In this document: piece after piece, positions 1 through 11,984 of the stretch | Layout of the letters: each line of letters opens with the position of its first letter | Numbering within the stretch: position 1 is the first letter of the stretch | From: Parus major | Taxonomy: Eukaryota; Chordata; Aves; Passeriformes; Paridae | Length of the DNA stretch: 64,000 bases | NCBI RefSeq assembly: GCF_001522545.3 | Contig: NC_031769.1 | Location: forward strand, 149,435,198 to 149,499,197 | Reading direction: 5' to 3' | Program-made: the position numbers and the translations under genes | Notes under the pieces: model-generated | Told to the model about the DNA's origin: nothing | Databases searched by the model: none | What the model saw: only the letters and a program-made list of their open reading frames with translations

Positions 1-235
1 TGGCTCTGGCACAGCTGGGCATGGCTCTGGCACAGCTGGATGCTGAGCTCTGCACATCTGGATGATGGGGGGGCTGATCCAGAACTGGGCTGGTGCTGAG
101 TCTCACATGGGATTGAGGAGCCTGGCACAGCTGGAAAGTGAACCCAGAACATCTGGATGCTGAGCTCCACGCTGGAATCCGGAGCCTACCACAGCTGGAT
201 ACCGCATCCAGCCCAGCCCTCCACATCTGGATGCT
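1..235. repeat. Degenerate minisatellite at the left edge
   Basis: The words CACAGCTGG and ACATCTGGATG alternate through this stretch. CACAGCTGG occurs near 10, 31, 126 and 190, and ACATCTGGATG near 54, 149 and 223, often followed by CTGAGCTC or CTGCCC. Unit length varies (roughly 20-95 bases), so this is an old, diverged tandem array that probably continues to the left of the window. I know of no named satellite that matches it. Confidence 0.6.
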
Positions 236-1960
236 GCCCAGCCCTGCAGGAAATCAGGTGCAGCCTCAACATCTCCGCAGCCTGGAAGTGCTGGATTTTC
301 GGGATCAAAAAACAAATCCAGGCTTAACTGGGAGAACAGAGCTATTCCCACGGTGTGGGGGGTGAGGAAAACCAGGGAGTCACTGCCTGGAAAAGCCCAA
401 AAATTGCCATCAGGTGGGACTGGGAGAGTCGGGAACTCAGTTTCCGTTCCCGCAGTGGGAACTGGTTGGGACAGGAGGTGACTCAAAGCTTGGAGAAAAC
501 AGAGAGAGTTCTGTGGCATGCGAGGATTTGGGAGGGTTTTCCTTGGATTCAGCCATGTCAGAAAATTTGGCTTTTCCCACACCTGGTTGGCTTGGAGACC
601 CCAAATCCATCGGATTTGCTCCATAGGGAAGGGAAACTGAGGCACATGGGGACAGTTTTGCTGCTGCCCTTTATCTTTTATCTTCCCTAATCACCAGGCT
701 GAGGGATGGGAGCTGTTCCCTCAGCTTTTTACGGGATACAATCCCATCATTTAATCCTTGCTGAGCCCAAATCTGCCTCCCTGCCCTGGCTCTGTGTGCC
801 GGAAAACACGGATATATTAAAATGGATATTAAATTGCTGGAACAGCCATTAAAAATTGCCATCCACGTGGAATGCTGCTCGGATAATGATCCTACAGAGA
901 CTTGGATTTCTTAATTACCCAATTTGGGATGTGTTGATTCTATCCTGATTTTTTAAATTTTTTTGTTGTTGTTTTCGTTTTTTTTCTCTTTTAATCTTTT
1001 CTTTAAATCAGGCCGAGGCAAACACGATTATTCCTGTGGTTTTGGTATCCCAAAATAGCCTTTTCCCTTCCCTATCCACAGGGAAACGCTGCAGGTGTTG
1101 TGTCATCCTGATGGGGTTTTTTTCCAGCAAAACTCAGCAGAAAAGAATGGGAAAAGAAACTGGGAAACTGGGGAAACTCATCCAGCTGGATTTCTATCCC
1201 AATATCAGGATAAGTAGAAGCATTTTGATCCCTGAACCTGCCTGTTCTAAGAGGTTTGGGCTCTGCTTTCCATGTTTTTCCCCACAGAAGGGAAGGAAAA
1301 GGATGAAAACATGTTTGGAGGAATGAAGTCAGGCTCAGGAACACTTCCAGGCTCATTCCCAAAGGATGGAAGGTGAAAAGGAAAATAGGGAAGAGCCCGC
1401 AGAGCTGCTTCCCATATTCCTCTGGGAACACCTGCAGTGGATGAGGAGGCCAGAGGGACGTCACAAGGTCTGAAATGTCCCTGTTCCCTTTCTTTTTATG
1501 CCAAGAACTACTTTGGGAAAGCTCTGGAATGAGAAGGGCCGGAAGCTCCAAGGAAAATGATAGAGTGATAAATCATTGGAGTGGGGCTGATGATATAATA
1601 ATGGTGCTATGATGTCATCCCAATCCTTCCCATTGATTTTTCCTTCCTTTTTTCCCACTTCCCCTCTCACTGAATGGGCTTTTCCCATCCATTACCCTGC
1701 CCAAGCCCACACGGACTTCCTCTCCTGTGGCTCCAGAGGTATCGATGGATCCCAATGCTGGGAGAGGGTGGAAAAGAGGGATCTTTGTGTGGATGCAGGA
1801 TCCTGGGAGTTCCCTCTCCTGAGAGACCCTTCCTGAGGCACCAGGATGCTTCTGGGAGCTGGGAACAACAGTTGGGCTCTTAAACCTCATCTGGAGGGAA
1901 CAGGAGGGTCTTGGCTCTGAGCTGGGCTGGAATTTTGTGCAATTCCTGTTCCATGAGTTC
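236..1960. other. Unique sequence, no gene recognised
   Basis: I see no transposon, RNA gene or exon here. A thymine-rich tract with GTT repeats lies at 947-1007. Open frames on both strands are short and lack any domain signature. Confidence 0.6.
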
Positions 1961-2063
1961 AGGATGGTTTAGGGGAGGACCTTTAAAGGCCATGCACTCC
2001 AATTCCCTGCAATAATCAGGGATACCTTCACTAGATCTCGTTGTTCAGAGCCTCATCCCACCC
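1961..2063 (-). mobile_element. CR1 fragment, old
   Basis: The left end carries a worn form of the CR1 3'-end complement (GGACCTTTAAAGGCCATG, then an ACTCCAATTCCCTGCAA-like block). It is followed by ACCTTCACTAGATCTCGTTG, which matches the CR1 phrase usually read as CTTCAACTAGATCAGGTTG. The terminal octamers are gone and the divergence suggests an old insertion. Subfamily not determined. Confidence 0.6.
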
Positions 2064-5000
2064 TTTCCACATTTTTCCTCATAATGAAAGAACTTTCCCT
2101 TTTCCCCCTCCCAATCCAGGTCAGCGTTCACATTGCACCGACCTCCAGAGCTGCTCTCCCATGCCATGAGGAATCCAAGCTGGAGCCCCAGCGCCTTCCC
2201 CCTCACCTTGCAGGATTTTCCCTGTCCCAGCATTCCGGCTCCAGCAGGAAAAGTACCAGGCAAGCCGGCTCCTCCGGAGCAGACAGAATTCCATCGGAAA
2301 TGCAAGGACAAGCATTAATCCTGAGGCTCCATGGAGCCCGGCTCTGCCAAGGAGCAGGGAGCAGCTTCCCAGCAGGATTCCTACTCCAGCACCTCTGTCC
2401 CTGTTCACCATCCCTTTCCCAGCCTCAGGAATGGAGGGAAAAGCAGGAACCCCCCCTCGTATCCGGCTTTCCAAGGAGGCAAAACCCATCCCACAACGGG
2501 GGTGCTGCCCAGAAGAGTTTCACATCCAAAATCTGGGAATAAATGCATAGATGTGAAGCTGATTCCTGGCAGGTTTGGAAGCGTTGAAACCACATCAGGG
2601 AGCGTGGATCCCACCAGGATGTCCCAATTTCCTGGGAACAGCTCCTCCTTTCCTTGCGCTGTCCCCATTCCCAGGCCTTTCCGAGCCTTGGGGAAAGGCC
2701 ATGGATGCCAAGCTCAGCTGGGAAAGGGAAAAATGGGGAGCAAGGAGCAGCTGATGGATCGGCTGAGCTGCTGCCAGCAATTTCCTGCTGGGAAAATCCA
2801 TCCATCAGCCCGGCACGAGGAGAGGAGCCACCGGCAGCTGGAGCCGCCAGCTGTGGAGCACATCTGGCACCAGGGCAGGGGGGACATCCCTGTCCCAGAA
2901 AACCCCCGGCATTATCCTGATTTCCAGGAAAAAGCACCTGTTTGGGGAATGGAGCTACACTGAAGGATTGCAGCTGGTGCAAAGACCCCACCTCGGGATG
3001 GGAATTGAGATGACAACGGGATGAGATGGGATTTTTCACCCCAGATCCCAACAGATCCAACCCAGGGATGAGGAGGGACAGGGATGTCACACACTGGGAT
3101 CCACTGGTGGCTCAAGGAATCCTGGATTGCCTGCAGGGTTTGGGAATGGTTTTCCCAGTGCAGCTCCCATGGCTGAGTGAGACCTTTTGAGCCTTGTCTG
3201 TCCCTGTGGATCATGGAATATTACTGGGGACATGGAAACACCACCCTGGGGCACGTCCTTATCCTGGCAGTGGTTTTTCAGACCCTTTTTTCCCCTGAGG
3301 CTCGCCAGATCCTGCTGAAGAATCCCGGAGAGAGCTCTGGGATTCCTCTTCTCACTCCTTTCTTGTTCTTTGCTTTCCCCTCACTTCCCGACGCTGCAGT
3401 GGGATCCCATTTTCACATCTCCCTGGATAACCTCCAAGGGACACATCCGGAGCTGGATGGGCTTGGAATGAGCACTTTGGAATTCCCACCCAGGCAGCAT
3501 TTGGAGGAAAACCCCTCCAATTCCCTGTGTGTGCTCAGTCCTCACTTCCAAGGATGAACTTTTCCCACAGGAGCGGGGCTGGATCCGACTCTGAGTGCGC
3601 AAATTCCCTGGAAAAGTGCTGTGTGTGTAAATCCATGTGCAGATGGTCCCTGCAGCCGTCTGTGGTCCCTCACAGAGCGTTTTTAGGGATGCATGGATGT
3701 CCCACGGAGGGATGCAGGATGTGCTCCTTTAAGAGGGAACAGGGATTTTGTTTGGAACGGGAGTTGGCAATTTGGAGCATGGAAGGTTGAGGCTGCAGTG
3801 GGAATTGCTCCCTGATACTGAACAGGTAAATAAAGCTTGGAAAAAGCCTCTGGAAATGGGCTGTGGATTAGGCAGAATTCCCAGGAGTGTCCCACTCCCA
3901 GCCCCACAGAGGGAGCCTGGAGCAGCTCCCAGTCCTCCTAAGCCTTTCCTTTTCTACATCCCAAAAAACCTGATGGTGACAAAACTCCTCCAGCTCCACC
4001 ATATCCCACCCCAGGAAGCTCCTGGTCTCAACCCTTCCCTGAATCCTCTCCCAGCTGCTCCAGCCCCTCATTTTCAGGCCAGGATTACACAGGAATTTTC
4101 ATCCCAGTATTTCTCAGCACCTCTGCTGGGAATCCTCCTCCCCAGCCACCACTTCTCCCTTTTCCTGCCCTCCATTCCAGGCAAAAACAAAGAAACCTCC
4201 TGAGGACACCACAAAACCTGAATCTGTTTTGTCCAGGAGATGAACCCCAAAATATTTCCTTTCTGGATGTCTCAAGCCTTTTCTGGAACCACCAGACTCT
4301 GGAATGTAAAGTGTCAACAGTAAGGAACCACAGGAGAAGGGCCTGGATTTTCCAGCTCCAAGCAATGAGCACAACTTAGGGAATGGCTGATTCCAAGGTT
4401 CCCCTTCTGTCTCCCTCCTGAAGGTCCCATCTGGGAGACCACTTGGACCAGGGATTCTGCCCAGAATTCCTGCTTTAGGGAATGTCAGGAGCCTGACAGA
4501 AAAACGTCCCCCAGACACTTCCAGAGGGGACACTCACCCAGTGCCACCTATCCCAAATTCGTTCCTATACAAATTCAGGGATGAGTCCATCCAAAATTCC
4601 TCTCAATTCCCTCTTCCCCTCTTCCCTCCACCCCACCCCACACTGCGTGTGACATCCTGGTGTCCCCAGCCTCCTGTGGCCTCTGCGGGAGCGTTCTCCT
4701 TGAGACGTCCCCCAGATCCTGCTGAGGAGCCAATTCCAGAGCTGACTTGGCTGCGCGGAGGAATTTTGGGAGCAGCTTCCCCACCTGGGCCCTGGAGCTG
4801 AAATCCAACACCAAGCTGATCCTTGGAATGATGCTGAATGTCCTGTCCCTGCCAGGATGCTGCTCCCAAATCCTGTGGTGAGATCAGGCCAAACTTTCAA
4901 ATATTTCCACTCCTTCTTCAGACCCACTTCCTGGACCCAGAAAAAGCGGGAAGACCCTTCCCTGGACAAAATTCCTTGGATTTTGATGCAGTTTAAGACT

Positions 5001-5969
5001 GCCCTCAGTGCCTCTCCCAAGAGCATCACTGGCTCCTTGTCCAAGCCCTGGAATGAGAAGATCCACAGGGTCCTCCTATTTTCTTGTTTTGTGGCCAAGA
5101 TAAATCCTCTGCTTCATGCCGGGGCTGAGAACGCTGCTCTCATTCCATGGAACACATTCCAGAACAGCCTGCCTCATATCCAGGAGCAGCCTGGGAATGC
5201 TGTGCACGGAGGGAAGAGGCCCTGCCATGCCAAGGGGGATGCTGGAATGTTTTATCCAGGATTAAACTCCCACGTGCTCCTCCATGAGAGGTGTTCCTGC
5301 AGTGTGTCCAGACTCCAGGGTGGGAAGAGAAAGAGAGACCCCACAAGAGATGGGGAATCCACCCACGCTCCCTTTCCAAGTGCTTATCACAGGCAGGAAA
5401 AGCTGGATCAAGTACCCAAATCCATCTCTCCATCCCTCTCCAACTTCCCAGGAGGAAAAATTCCCTGGAAAAGTGCTGAAAAATTCTCAACCTCAAGCTG
5501 GAGACCACTGGATTCCTTGGTTTTCCTTCTTCCTCCTGCTCTCTACATCCACATCTTTTCCCTTGTGTTCCCAGTGGGATCTGGTGCTGTAGGGACATCC
5601 TGGGAATTCTCTTGCACACCATGAACCTGCTTTTTCCTTAATTCATTCCTAATTTGTGGAACAGGGATAACAATTACATTTCCTTCTCTTTCCTGGGGGC
5701 ATTTCCTGCCTATGCTGGTTTTTCCTCTCTGAAAGGGGGAAAAATTGGAAGGGGAGACGGATCAGGTCCCATCCCATCATCCTGCTCCACATCTGCTGGA
5801 AGATTCCTTCCTTTGTGGAAAAATTTAAATTCCTTTGGTCGTAGAGACACAGAAATCCTTGGAGGGAAACACGCAGGAAACGTTTCCAGTTCTTTCCAGA
5901 GGTTTGGAAAACCTCCTCAAAGTCAGGGATTTGCCAGAGGAGCGAGAGGATTCGAATAGTGAAGAATGA
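2064..5969. other. Nearly 4 kb of unique sequence, no gene recognised
   Basis: No CR1 tail, LTR or tandem array was found. The longest open frame (4857-5624, 255 codons on the plus strand) starts and stops without splice or promoter context. Its translation is proline/serine-rich with no membrane segment or known motif, so I treat it as chance. The sequence is notably rich in GGAAT/ATTCC words. Confidence 0.5.
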
Positions 5970-6190
5970 ATCATGGAATCAGGGAATGGTTTGGGGTGGA
6001 AGAGCCCTTCAAGATCATGGAATTCCACCCTTTTCTATGGACAGAGACACTTCCACTATCCCAGGATTCTCCAACCCCCCTCCAGACTGGAATTCAACAC
6101 TTCCAGGGATGGGGCAGCCACAGCTTCCCTGGGCAACCTGTGCCAGTGTTTCACCACCCTCTGAGTAAGGAATTGCTTCCTAATTTGAAG
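5970..6190 (-). mobile_element. CR1 3'-end fragment
   Basis: Starting from its 3' end on the left, the copy shows AATGGTTTGGGGTGGAAGAG, CACTTCCACTATCCCAGG, CACTTCCAGGGATGGGGCAG and CAACCTGTGCCAGTGTTTCA in the standard CR1 order. It fades out after CTTCCTAATTTGAAGG. It is 5'-truncated, as is normal for LINEs. Confidence 0.9.
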
Positions 6191-6768
6191 GTTTTCCCAA
6201 AAAATGGGAAAACCAGGGCCCCCAGGACATCTCCAAGCCACAGGGCAGGATGGTTTTCCACTGATTTGTTTGGAAACAGGAGAATACACTTTCCTAAACC
6301 CACAGTTGGATCAGGACAAGCAGGGAAAAAGCAGGAAAAATGAATCCTTAGGAGCTGCCTCAATAACTTCACCCCTTAAACAGCCATAAAAAAGGGCCCC
6401 CACCTTCCAGGCTCCTTCCCCACTTCCCTGCATGGAAATAATTCCTTTTCACTTCTGAAGGGTCAAAGTTTAGTCCCTCCAAAACTAAAAAATCAAAACA
6501 ATTCCAGGTGGAAGAAAAAAATAAATAAAAAAATCTCTCTGTGCTTTGCTGGCAGAAAACAGCGAGGGGTGAGGGGTGAGGGAAAAAAATCAATTTGAGC
6601 TTGGGTCAGCGGCGTGTGCCAGAGAGACCTTTGGAGCAATGGAGATTAATTTAGTGGGAGAGGGAAGGCAGGGTGGAAAAACAAGGAAGGGGGAGAGGAG
6701 AGAGCCCAGGCCCGCTCCGGGGGAGTCAGGGCCAGGTTTGGGATGTGCTGGCTCCTTTAGGAGGATCC

Positions 6769-6787
6769 CAGTGATAATTAATCACTG
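6769..6787. promoter_or_regulatory. CAGTGAT/ATCACTG inverted repeat around TAATTA
   Basis: The 19 bases CAGTGATAATTAATCACTG have perfect 7-base arms and a central AATTA, which creates a TAATTA homeodomain core. Known family fact: TAATTA is bound by many Antennapedia-class and paired-class homeodomains. Function here is inference. Confidence 0.3.
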
Positions 6788-7130
6788 CTTCGTTAGGACA
6801 CAGATGCAAAAGTGCCACGTCAGGTGCTGCACTAAAGGAAAAATCCTTGGAGCTGCTGTGTCCCAAAGCCACCTTCCCCAGGAAAAAGGGACTGGATATG
6901 ATCCCTCCTGTTTGTCCCTGCTGGAAACTCTGCTCTGAACTTTTTTGGGGGGTCAAAGGGGTTTTTTTATCCCCAGCTGAAGGTGAGGAGCAGCAGGGAC
7001 CTCACCTGGAGCAGAGCTGGGTTCCCCGTGGATAACGGGAAGTCTGGACAGTGCCAGAGCCCCTGGAAGCGCCTTAATGTCAGGAGGGATGGATCCATCC
7101 CTCATCTCCACCTGTCAAAAGCATCATCCC

Positions 7131-7178
7131 TGGATTAGGCGTTGCTATAATTGGAGAGGGATAATAACCCCTAATCCA
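7131..7178. promoter_or_regulatory. Inverted pair of OTX/PITX-type (GGATTA) sites
   Basis: TGGATTAGG at 7131-7139 is mirrored exactly by CCTAATCCA at 7170-7178, with 30 bases between that include CTATAATTGG and GATAATAACC. GGATTA/TAATCC is the recognised core of K50 homeodomain proteins (OTX, CRX, GSC, PITX). The pairing of two 9-base arms suggests a regulatory element, but no occupancy evidence is available. Confidence 0.3.
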
Positions 7179-8022
7179 ATGTCTGCCCCAGCCTTGGAGC
7201 ATCCCAGGGGGAGATGAGCTCCCGAAAATCTGTCCTGCTCACCTCGGCCATCGCAGCCGTGACTTCGGTGACGTGGGCCTGGCCCTGAGCTGCTTAAGGG
7301 CTTTGGAGCCCAGCTGGCTCCGTAGAGGCACCTTCCAGGGCTTGGGATGGGAAATGGGAATGTTTGAAGGGAAAGGGGGGAAACTGAGGTGGAGCAAGGA
7401 GAAGGCAAAATTCATTTATCCCAAAAAGTCATCCCACGGTGGGGTGCAGGAGGCCTGGCCTGTGCCTGCTGGGAATGAGTCATTGATGGACTGATTGATT
7501 TTATCCCTAATAACCCCTGGAAATTATTCTGGGATGAATTCTGACCGGATTGATCCGGCCATCCAAGGCAGTGTTGACAAGGATAAGAATTGCTCTGGGC
7601 AGCATCCTGGAAGGACTGTGATGATGGAGGGAAAGAGGAGAAAGATCAAGCTTGGCTTTTCCTAAAGATGACCCAAAGCTGCCAGGAATGCAAGGAACAA
7701 TCCCAAGTGGGAAAGAGGAAGCAAAGGGAGACTCACAGCATCTTCCCACCACTTGGGAAGTGCTCCGAGACTGATCCCAGGAGGGGTATGGAGGAGCAAA
7801 CTGGCCACCAGGGTGGGCTGGCAGAAATTTGGGAAGGCTTTGTCTTCCTCTCCAAGCCAGGAGATGTTTGGCCTTTTCCAAGAGCATTCCGACGCGTGTC
7901 CTCCCTTCTGCCATCCGTGGGAAACGGTTCATGAGGCTGTGACAGCCTGAAGGAAAACCAGAGCAGCTGAAAGATCCCATTTTATGGGGCTGGTTAAAGC
8001 AGCAAGGGGAAGAGCCCGGCCT

Positions 8023-8130
8023 TAGAATCGTGGAATGGCTTGGCTTGGAAGGGACTCCCAGCCCTTCTCATTCCACCTCCTTCCTAGTGGGCAGGGACAC
8101 TTCCCACTATCCCAGATTGCTCCAGCCATG
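8023..8130 (-). mobile_element. CR1 3'-tail fragment
   Basis: A short copy: GAATCGTGGAATGGCTTGG, TTGGAAGGGACTCCCAGCCC, then GGGCAGGGACACTTCCCAC and TATCCCAGATTGCTCCAG. Homology stops abruptly near 8130, so only about 110 bases of the 3' end were inserted or survive. Confidence 0.85.
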
Positions 8131-9679
8131 GGTGAAAAGAGAAGAAAACCCTCAGCAAGGAGAAATTTCTGTCTCTACCCCATCGTGCCTCACAGATAAA
8201 GATAAGCCCAGTTTAGTGTTGTAGGATGACTTTAAGCTTTGCTGCTCCAGCCTGGGCCCAAAGCTGGGCCTGACTCCTCCAGGCTCTTGTGAACAGTGGG
8301 ATCTCACCCAGCTGGAGAGGGAAATATTGCCAACAAAGCTCCTGTCCAGCAGGATTAATGACTCCCAGAATGACCCCAGGCTTTCCTTGTCCTCACTCCG
8401 CCAATCCCGCGGCAGAAATGAGGAAAGACTTTTTTAGTGGTGTTTAAAAGGCTTTTAGGGGAAAAAAACATCTCCCAAAACACCCAGCAACTCCCCCAAA
8501 ACCTTTTAATTGAGTCTGCAAAGGATTTAAATGCTTGAGTGGTCGGGAATTGCTTAGAAATTACCTCAGGAGCCACGGGGACTTCCCAGCATGGGCTCGG
8601 TGTCACGGAGCGTTTCTGCCTCGTGACATTCCCAAGGTTTGTTCCTTGTCACTGGAGGAGGCTCATCCTCCAGGAGATGGGGATCCAGCCCCAAAAGGTG
8701 CCAAGCCAAGAGCTGAGCAATCAGGATCACTGGGAATGCAGCCAGAGCGGCCGTGCCTCAGTTTCCCCCAGGGCTAGAGTGGATTAAATTGGGAATTATG
8801 TGGATGAGAGAGGGGGCTCATGTTAAATATTAATATTTTAAGCCAAAGCAAAGCCCTGTCTGAAGTCTGTTTTGCTCAAATACATGCACATATACCCATA
8901 TCTATAAATTTATCTATATCTATATGAATTTCCTCCTCAGATTTAAGCTCAGTATGAAAGCAGCCAAGGAAGAACTCCATGTGCTCCCAAGGACTTTGTT
9001 CCTCGTTTCCCTTAGGTAGAACACCAAGATCCATAAAATCCAAAGGGTAAAATCACCTTGAAGAAGGAAAAAAATATATATATATAAAAAAGGGAAAAAG
9101 ACTTAAGAAAAAGACCTGACTCAATTTGACTTTCATGAGACACCAGTTAATTTTTTTTTTCCCAAGCTTTCCTACAAAATGGCCTAAAATTGTTTAAAAT
9201 TAGATCCAGGGAATTATTTTATATGGATGGGGAAAAAGCTGTTTGATACCACAACTGTGTAATGAGGAACTTCTCAACTTCCCAAACATCTTAGGAAGAT
9301 GCTTTTGATTCATTTCTCCCTTTTTTCTTGTCTTGCCAAATGCTCCACTTATGATTTAAAGAAAAATTATGGAGTTTTCTCAGGCCTAGGTAAGCCCAAG
9401 GTAGAGATTTGGTTTAAAATGAAAACCTGGACTGGGTCTGGGTTTTTTTTGTCGTGTGCTCTGAGAAAACAGAAGAGAAATATAAAATCAATCCCATAAT
9501 GATGCCATTCCCAGTGTTCCCTGTCCACGCCTCCCAGCAATCAGGGAATCCTTAGGATCAAAAAGACTGGGACAGACAAAGACCTTAAACTACAGAGGAT
9601 CTTTCATGTGTTTGAGCTATAAAATCCTTGGAAAAGGGAGGGATCTGGAAATCTGCCCTGAAGGTGCTGAAGCCTGTGA
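8131..9679. other. AT-rich unique sequence with short simple repeats
   Basis: Contains an imperfect TATC/TATA tract at 8881-8926 and a short (TA)n run flanked by adenines at about 9070-9090. No gene or transposon was recognised. The interval 8820-9500 is visibly more AT-rich than its surroundings. Confidence 0.5.
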
Positions 9680-10193
9680 TGATCCCACCTGGAGCATCCA
9701 GCTCTGGTGTGTCCAATGTCAGAAGGATCTGGAGCTGCTGGAGCCGGTCCAGAGGAGGCCACGGAGATGCTCCAAGGGCTGGAGCCCCTCTGCTCTGGAG
9801 CCAGGCTGGGAGAGCTGGGAATGTCCAGCCTGGAGAAGGGAAGGATCCAGGGAGACCTCAGAGAACTTTCCAGTGCCTAAAGGGGCTCCAGGAGAGCTGG
9901 AGAGGAACTTTGGACAGGGGATGGAGGGACAGGACACAGGGAATGGCTTCCCACTGCCAGAGGGCAGGGATAGATGGGATATTGGGAAGGAATTCTTCCC
10001 TGGGAGGGCGGTGAAGGGCCTGGAATGGAATTCCCAGGGGAGCTGTGGCTGCCCCTGGATCCCTGGCAGTTTCCAAGGCCAGGGTGGACAGGGCTTGGAG
10101 CAACCTGGGATAGTGGAAGCTGTCCCTGCTCACAGCTGGGGGTTGGAATTCCATGATCCTTAAGATCCTTTCCAACCCAAATCATTCCGTTCT
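9680..10193 (+). mobile_element. CR1 copy, about 0.5 kb, relatively young subfamily
   Basis: The copy runs from ATCCCACCTGGAGCATCCAG through TCCAGCCTGGAGAAGGGAAG and TGGGATATTGGGAAGGAATT to the tail CCTTTCCAACCCAAATCATT. A 76-base stretch at 9919-9994 is identical to 18444-18519 in another copy, so the two belong to the same subfamily. Small deletions precede the tail. The CR1 3' untranslated region lies here; no coding sequence is left. Confidence 0.92.
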
Positions 10194-10624
10194 TCTCTTT
10201 CCACCCTTGTGAGAGGCGCATCAAGGTTTGGGCTGCAACATTTGTAGCTCTCCAGGATCTCCCTGGGCTTGAGGAAGTGCAGAAGTTGAACGTTTGGAAT
10301 GGTGGAAAAGTGTCTGCACCCAGGGAAAAGAAACTTTCCCAGTGGGAAAGCTCATCCTCTGGCTCCTGCTGGGATTTTCATCATCCTGCAAGCCCCTGAA
10401 AGCATCTTACACTCACGTGGGGTTGTGGAAGGCGTGATGTCACCACGTGGAGCTGCAAAGGTAGAGCAGCTCAGCTGGCTCGGGGACGTCACCACAGATC
10501 CATGGCACGTAGCCCTGCAGGTGACAAATCCCCTGCCAGCCCCTTGGGACACTGCTGCTGGAGTCTGAGACACAGAGTGTGTGCCCTTGTCTCTGATGCC
10601 TGGCTCTGAGATCCAAGAGGAACG
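10194..10624. other. Unique sequence between CR1 and LTR
   Basis: No repeat or exon recognised. CACGTGG occurs at 10445 (CACCACGTGGAGC) and a similar CTCACGTGGGG at about 10413, which are E-box-like words of uncertain meaning. Confidence 0.4.
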
Positions 10625-11171
10625 CTGAATTTCATATAACATGAAATTTATGGGCACTTTTTCATGGTGAAAACCTTAAAGTTAGATAGAAAAGCTAAAA
10701 GTGTGAGTGTGTAGATTAGAGAGTTTTCTTAAGTCACTGGGTGAAAAAGTTAGAGTTTAAAACATTTTAGAAAGCAGAAGACAAGACGGAGGATTCAGAC
10801 TGTTGTTTCTTTTCCTTCTTCTTTCTTCTTCATCTTCTTCTTCTAGAGGTTTTTGGGTAACAGAGGGTGATTGGATAGAAAATGCCGCAGTGCAGCACAC
10901 ACGTGATGGGTCATTGGGTCATTGAGAAAAATAATATACGTGTCTATTGTTAATTGGGTAAGAATGAGTATAAAGATAAAAAAACTGCGTAGTTTGGGGC
11001 CATTTTGAGCTTTCAAAGCCAAAGTGAGCCACAAAGTGAGCCACAAGGCCATTTTGTACCATCAGAAAGAAATGAGCCAGATTGCAGTGAATTAAACTTG
11101 TGCAGAAAGGCTGGAGAGACCTGCCAGGTTTTGTGATAACATCCTAATAAATGAGAAACAAGATCCTAACA
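10625..11171 (+). mobile_element. Solo LTR of an endogenous retrovirus (boundaries approximate)
   Basis: The segment has the architecture of a retroviral LTR: a U3-like part with a CTT-rich tract (10805-10845), a TATA-like GTATAAAG near 10969, ATTAAA at 11091, AATAAA at 11146-11151 and a final CA near 11170. The phrases GATTGGATAGAAAATG, GATGGGTCATTGGGTCATTG and GAGAGACCTGCCAGG resemble zebra-finch-type LTRs as I recall them. A 14-base unit (AAGTGAGCCACA core) is duplicated at about 11020-11047. No gag, pol or env sequence adjoins either side, which fits a solo LTR left by recombination. I could not identify target-site duplications, so the ends may be off by tens of bases. Plus-strand orientation follows from the TATA and polyadenylation order. 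Confidence 0.65.
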
Positions 11172-11984
11172 GGCTGTGGAGTTTTTTCCCTGGCCTGGAG
11201 GACTCTGATAAGCAGGACTCCCCATGAGGGAATCAAGGAGCTCAGCTCAGAGGAGACTGAGAAATCCAGGAGTGAAAAAAAGTACAGAAGAAGTGCAGCA
11301 GAATCAAGAGAGAGAAAAAAGAAACAAAAAAGAATTTTTTAGAAAAGTTACAACTCTCACTGGGCACAGGACAGGTCACAAGGGCAGGACCCAGGGTCTG
11401 GGCAACCTCAGGCAGAGCTCAGGGCTGATTTTAGCCAGACAATCAAATAAGGAATGATTGGGAAGGGGTTTTGAGGCCAGGAAGGTCCACTCGAGTCTCT
11501 CCTGATGGCTCCAGCTGGGTGAGGGTGACACAGAGTGACCAGAAGCTCCCATCAACTCAGCTCCCTCATGCTGGCAAGGAACCAATCCCACCCATTTAAA
11601 GACCTCTTGGAGAGGGAAGAAAGTGAAAGTTTCTTCTGGTTTTGATTTTGTTTCGGCATTCAAAACTCCCAACGGATTAAGATCCACAGGATCTGGATCT
11701 AAGCTCCTTATCAGTCAGCATTTCTAAGTAAAATCCTGATCCACGTCCTCCTGCCGCCCATGGAATTGTTCTGCCGGTGGTCACGGATGTGCTCCACGTG
11801 ATGGGTCCCATGCGAGCACCTGGAAAAGTCCCAGCAGGGTGGGAGGAGGGAAAATCCCACCTGTGCCCAGGAGGAAGGTCAGACCTTCAGGCTGAAGCTG
11901 GGACCATCTGGTTGTGTCTTTGTCACCTTCTGGAAAAGTCTGTCTGTATTCACCTTCCCAAATGCAGGATCACGGGATCATTTA
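11172..11984. other. Unclassified sequence downstream of the LTR
   Basis: An adenine- and AGAAA-rich part (11275-11345) follows the LTR. It could be residual retroviral leader sequence or unrelated DNA. No primer-binding site or coding region could be recognised. Confidence 0.35.

Larger units (their letters stand above)
6191..8022. other. Unique sequence with two inverted homeodomain-type motifs
   Basis: No transposon or exon was recognised. The stretch holds the two inverted repeats described separately at 6769-6787 and 7131-7178. It also holds a small palindrome CCGGATTGATCCGG at 7545-7558 and several TAAT/GGATTA cores between 7080 and 7590. A cis-regulatory role is possible but unproven. 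Confidence 0.45.

Noticed and set aside
2425..3090. Overlapping open frames of 210-221 codons on both strands
   Set aside because: Both strands are open over the same stretch and neither translation resembles a protein family, so composition is the likely cause.
4857..5624. 255-codon open frame in unique sequence
   Set aside because: No recognisable domain, overlapping frames on the opposite strand of similar length, and the same low-stop composition seen throughout the window.
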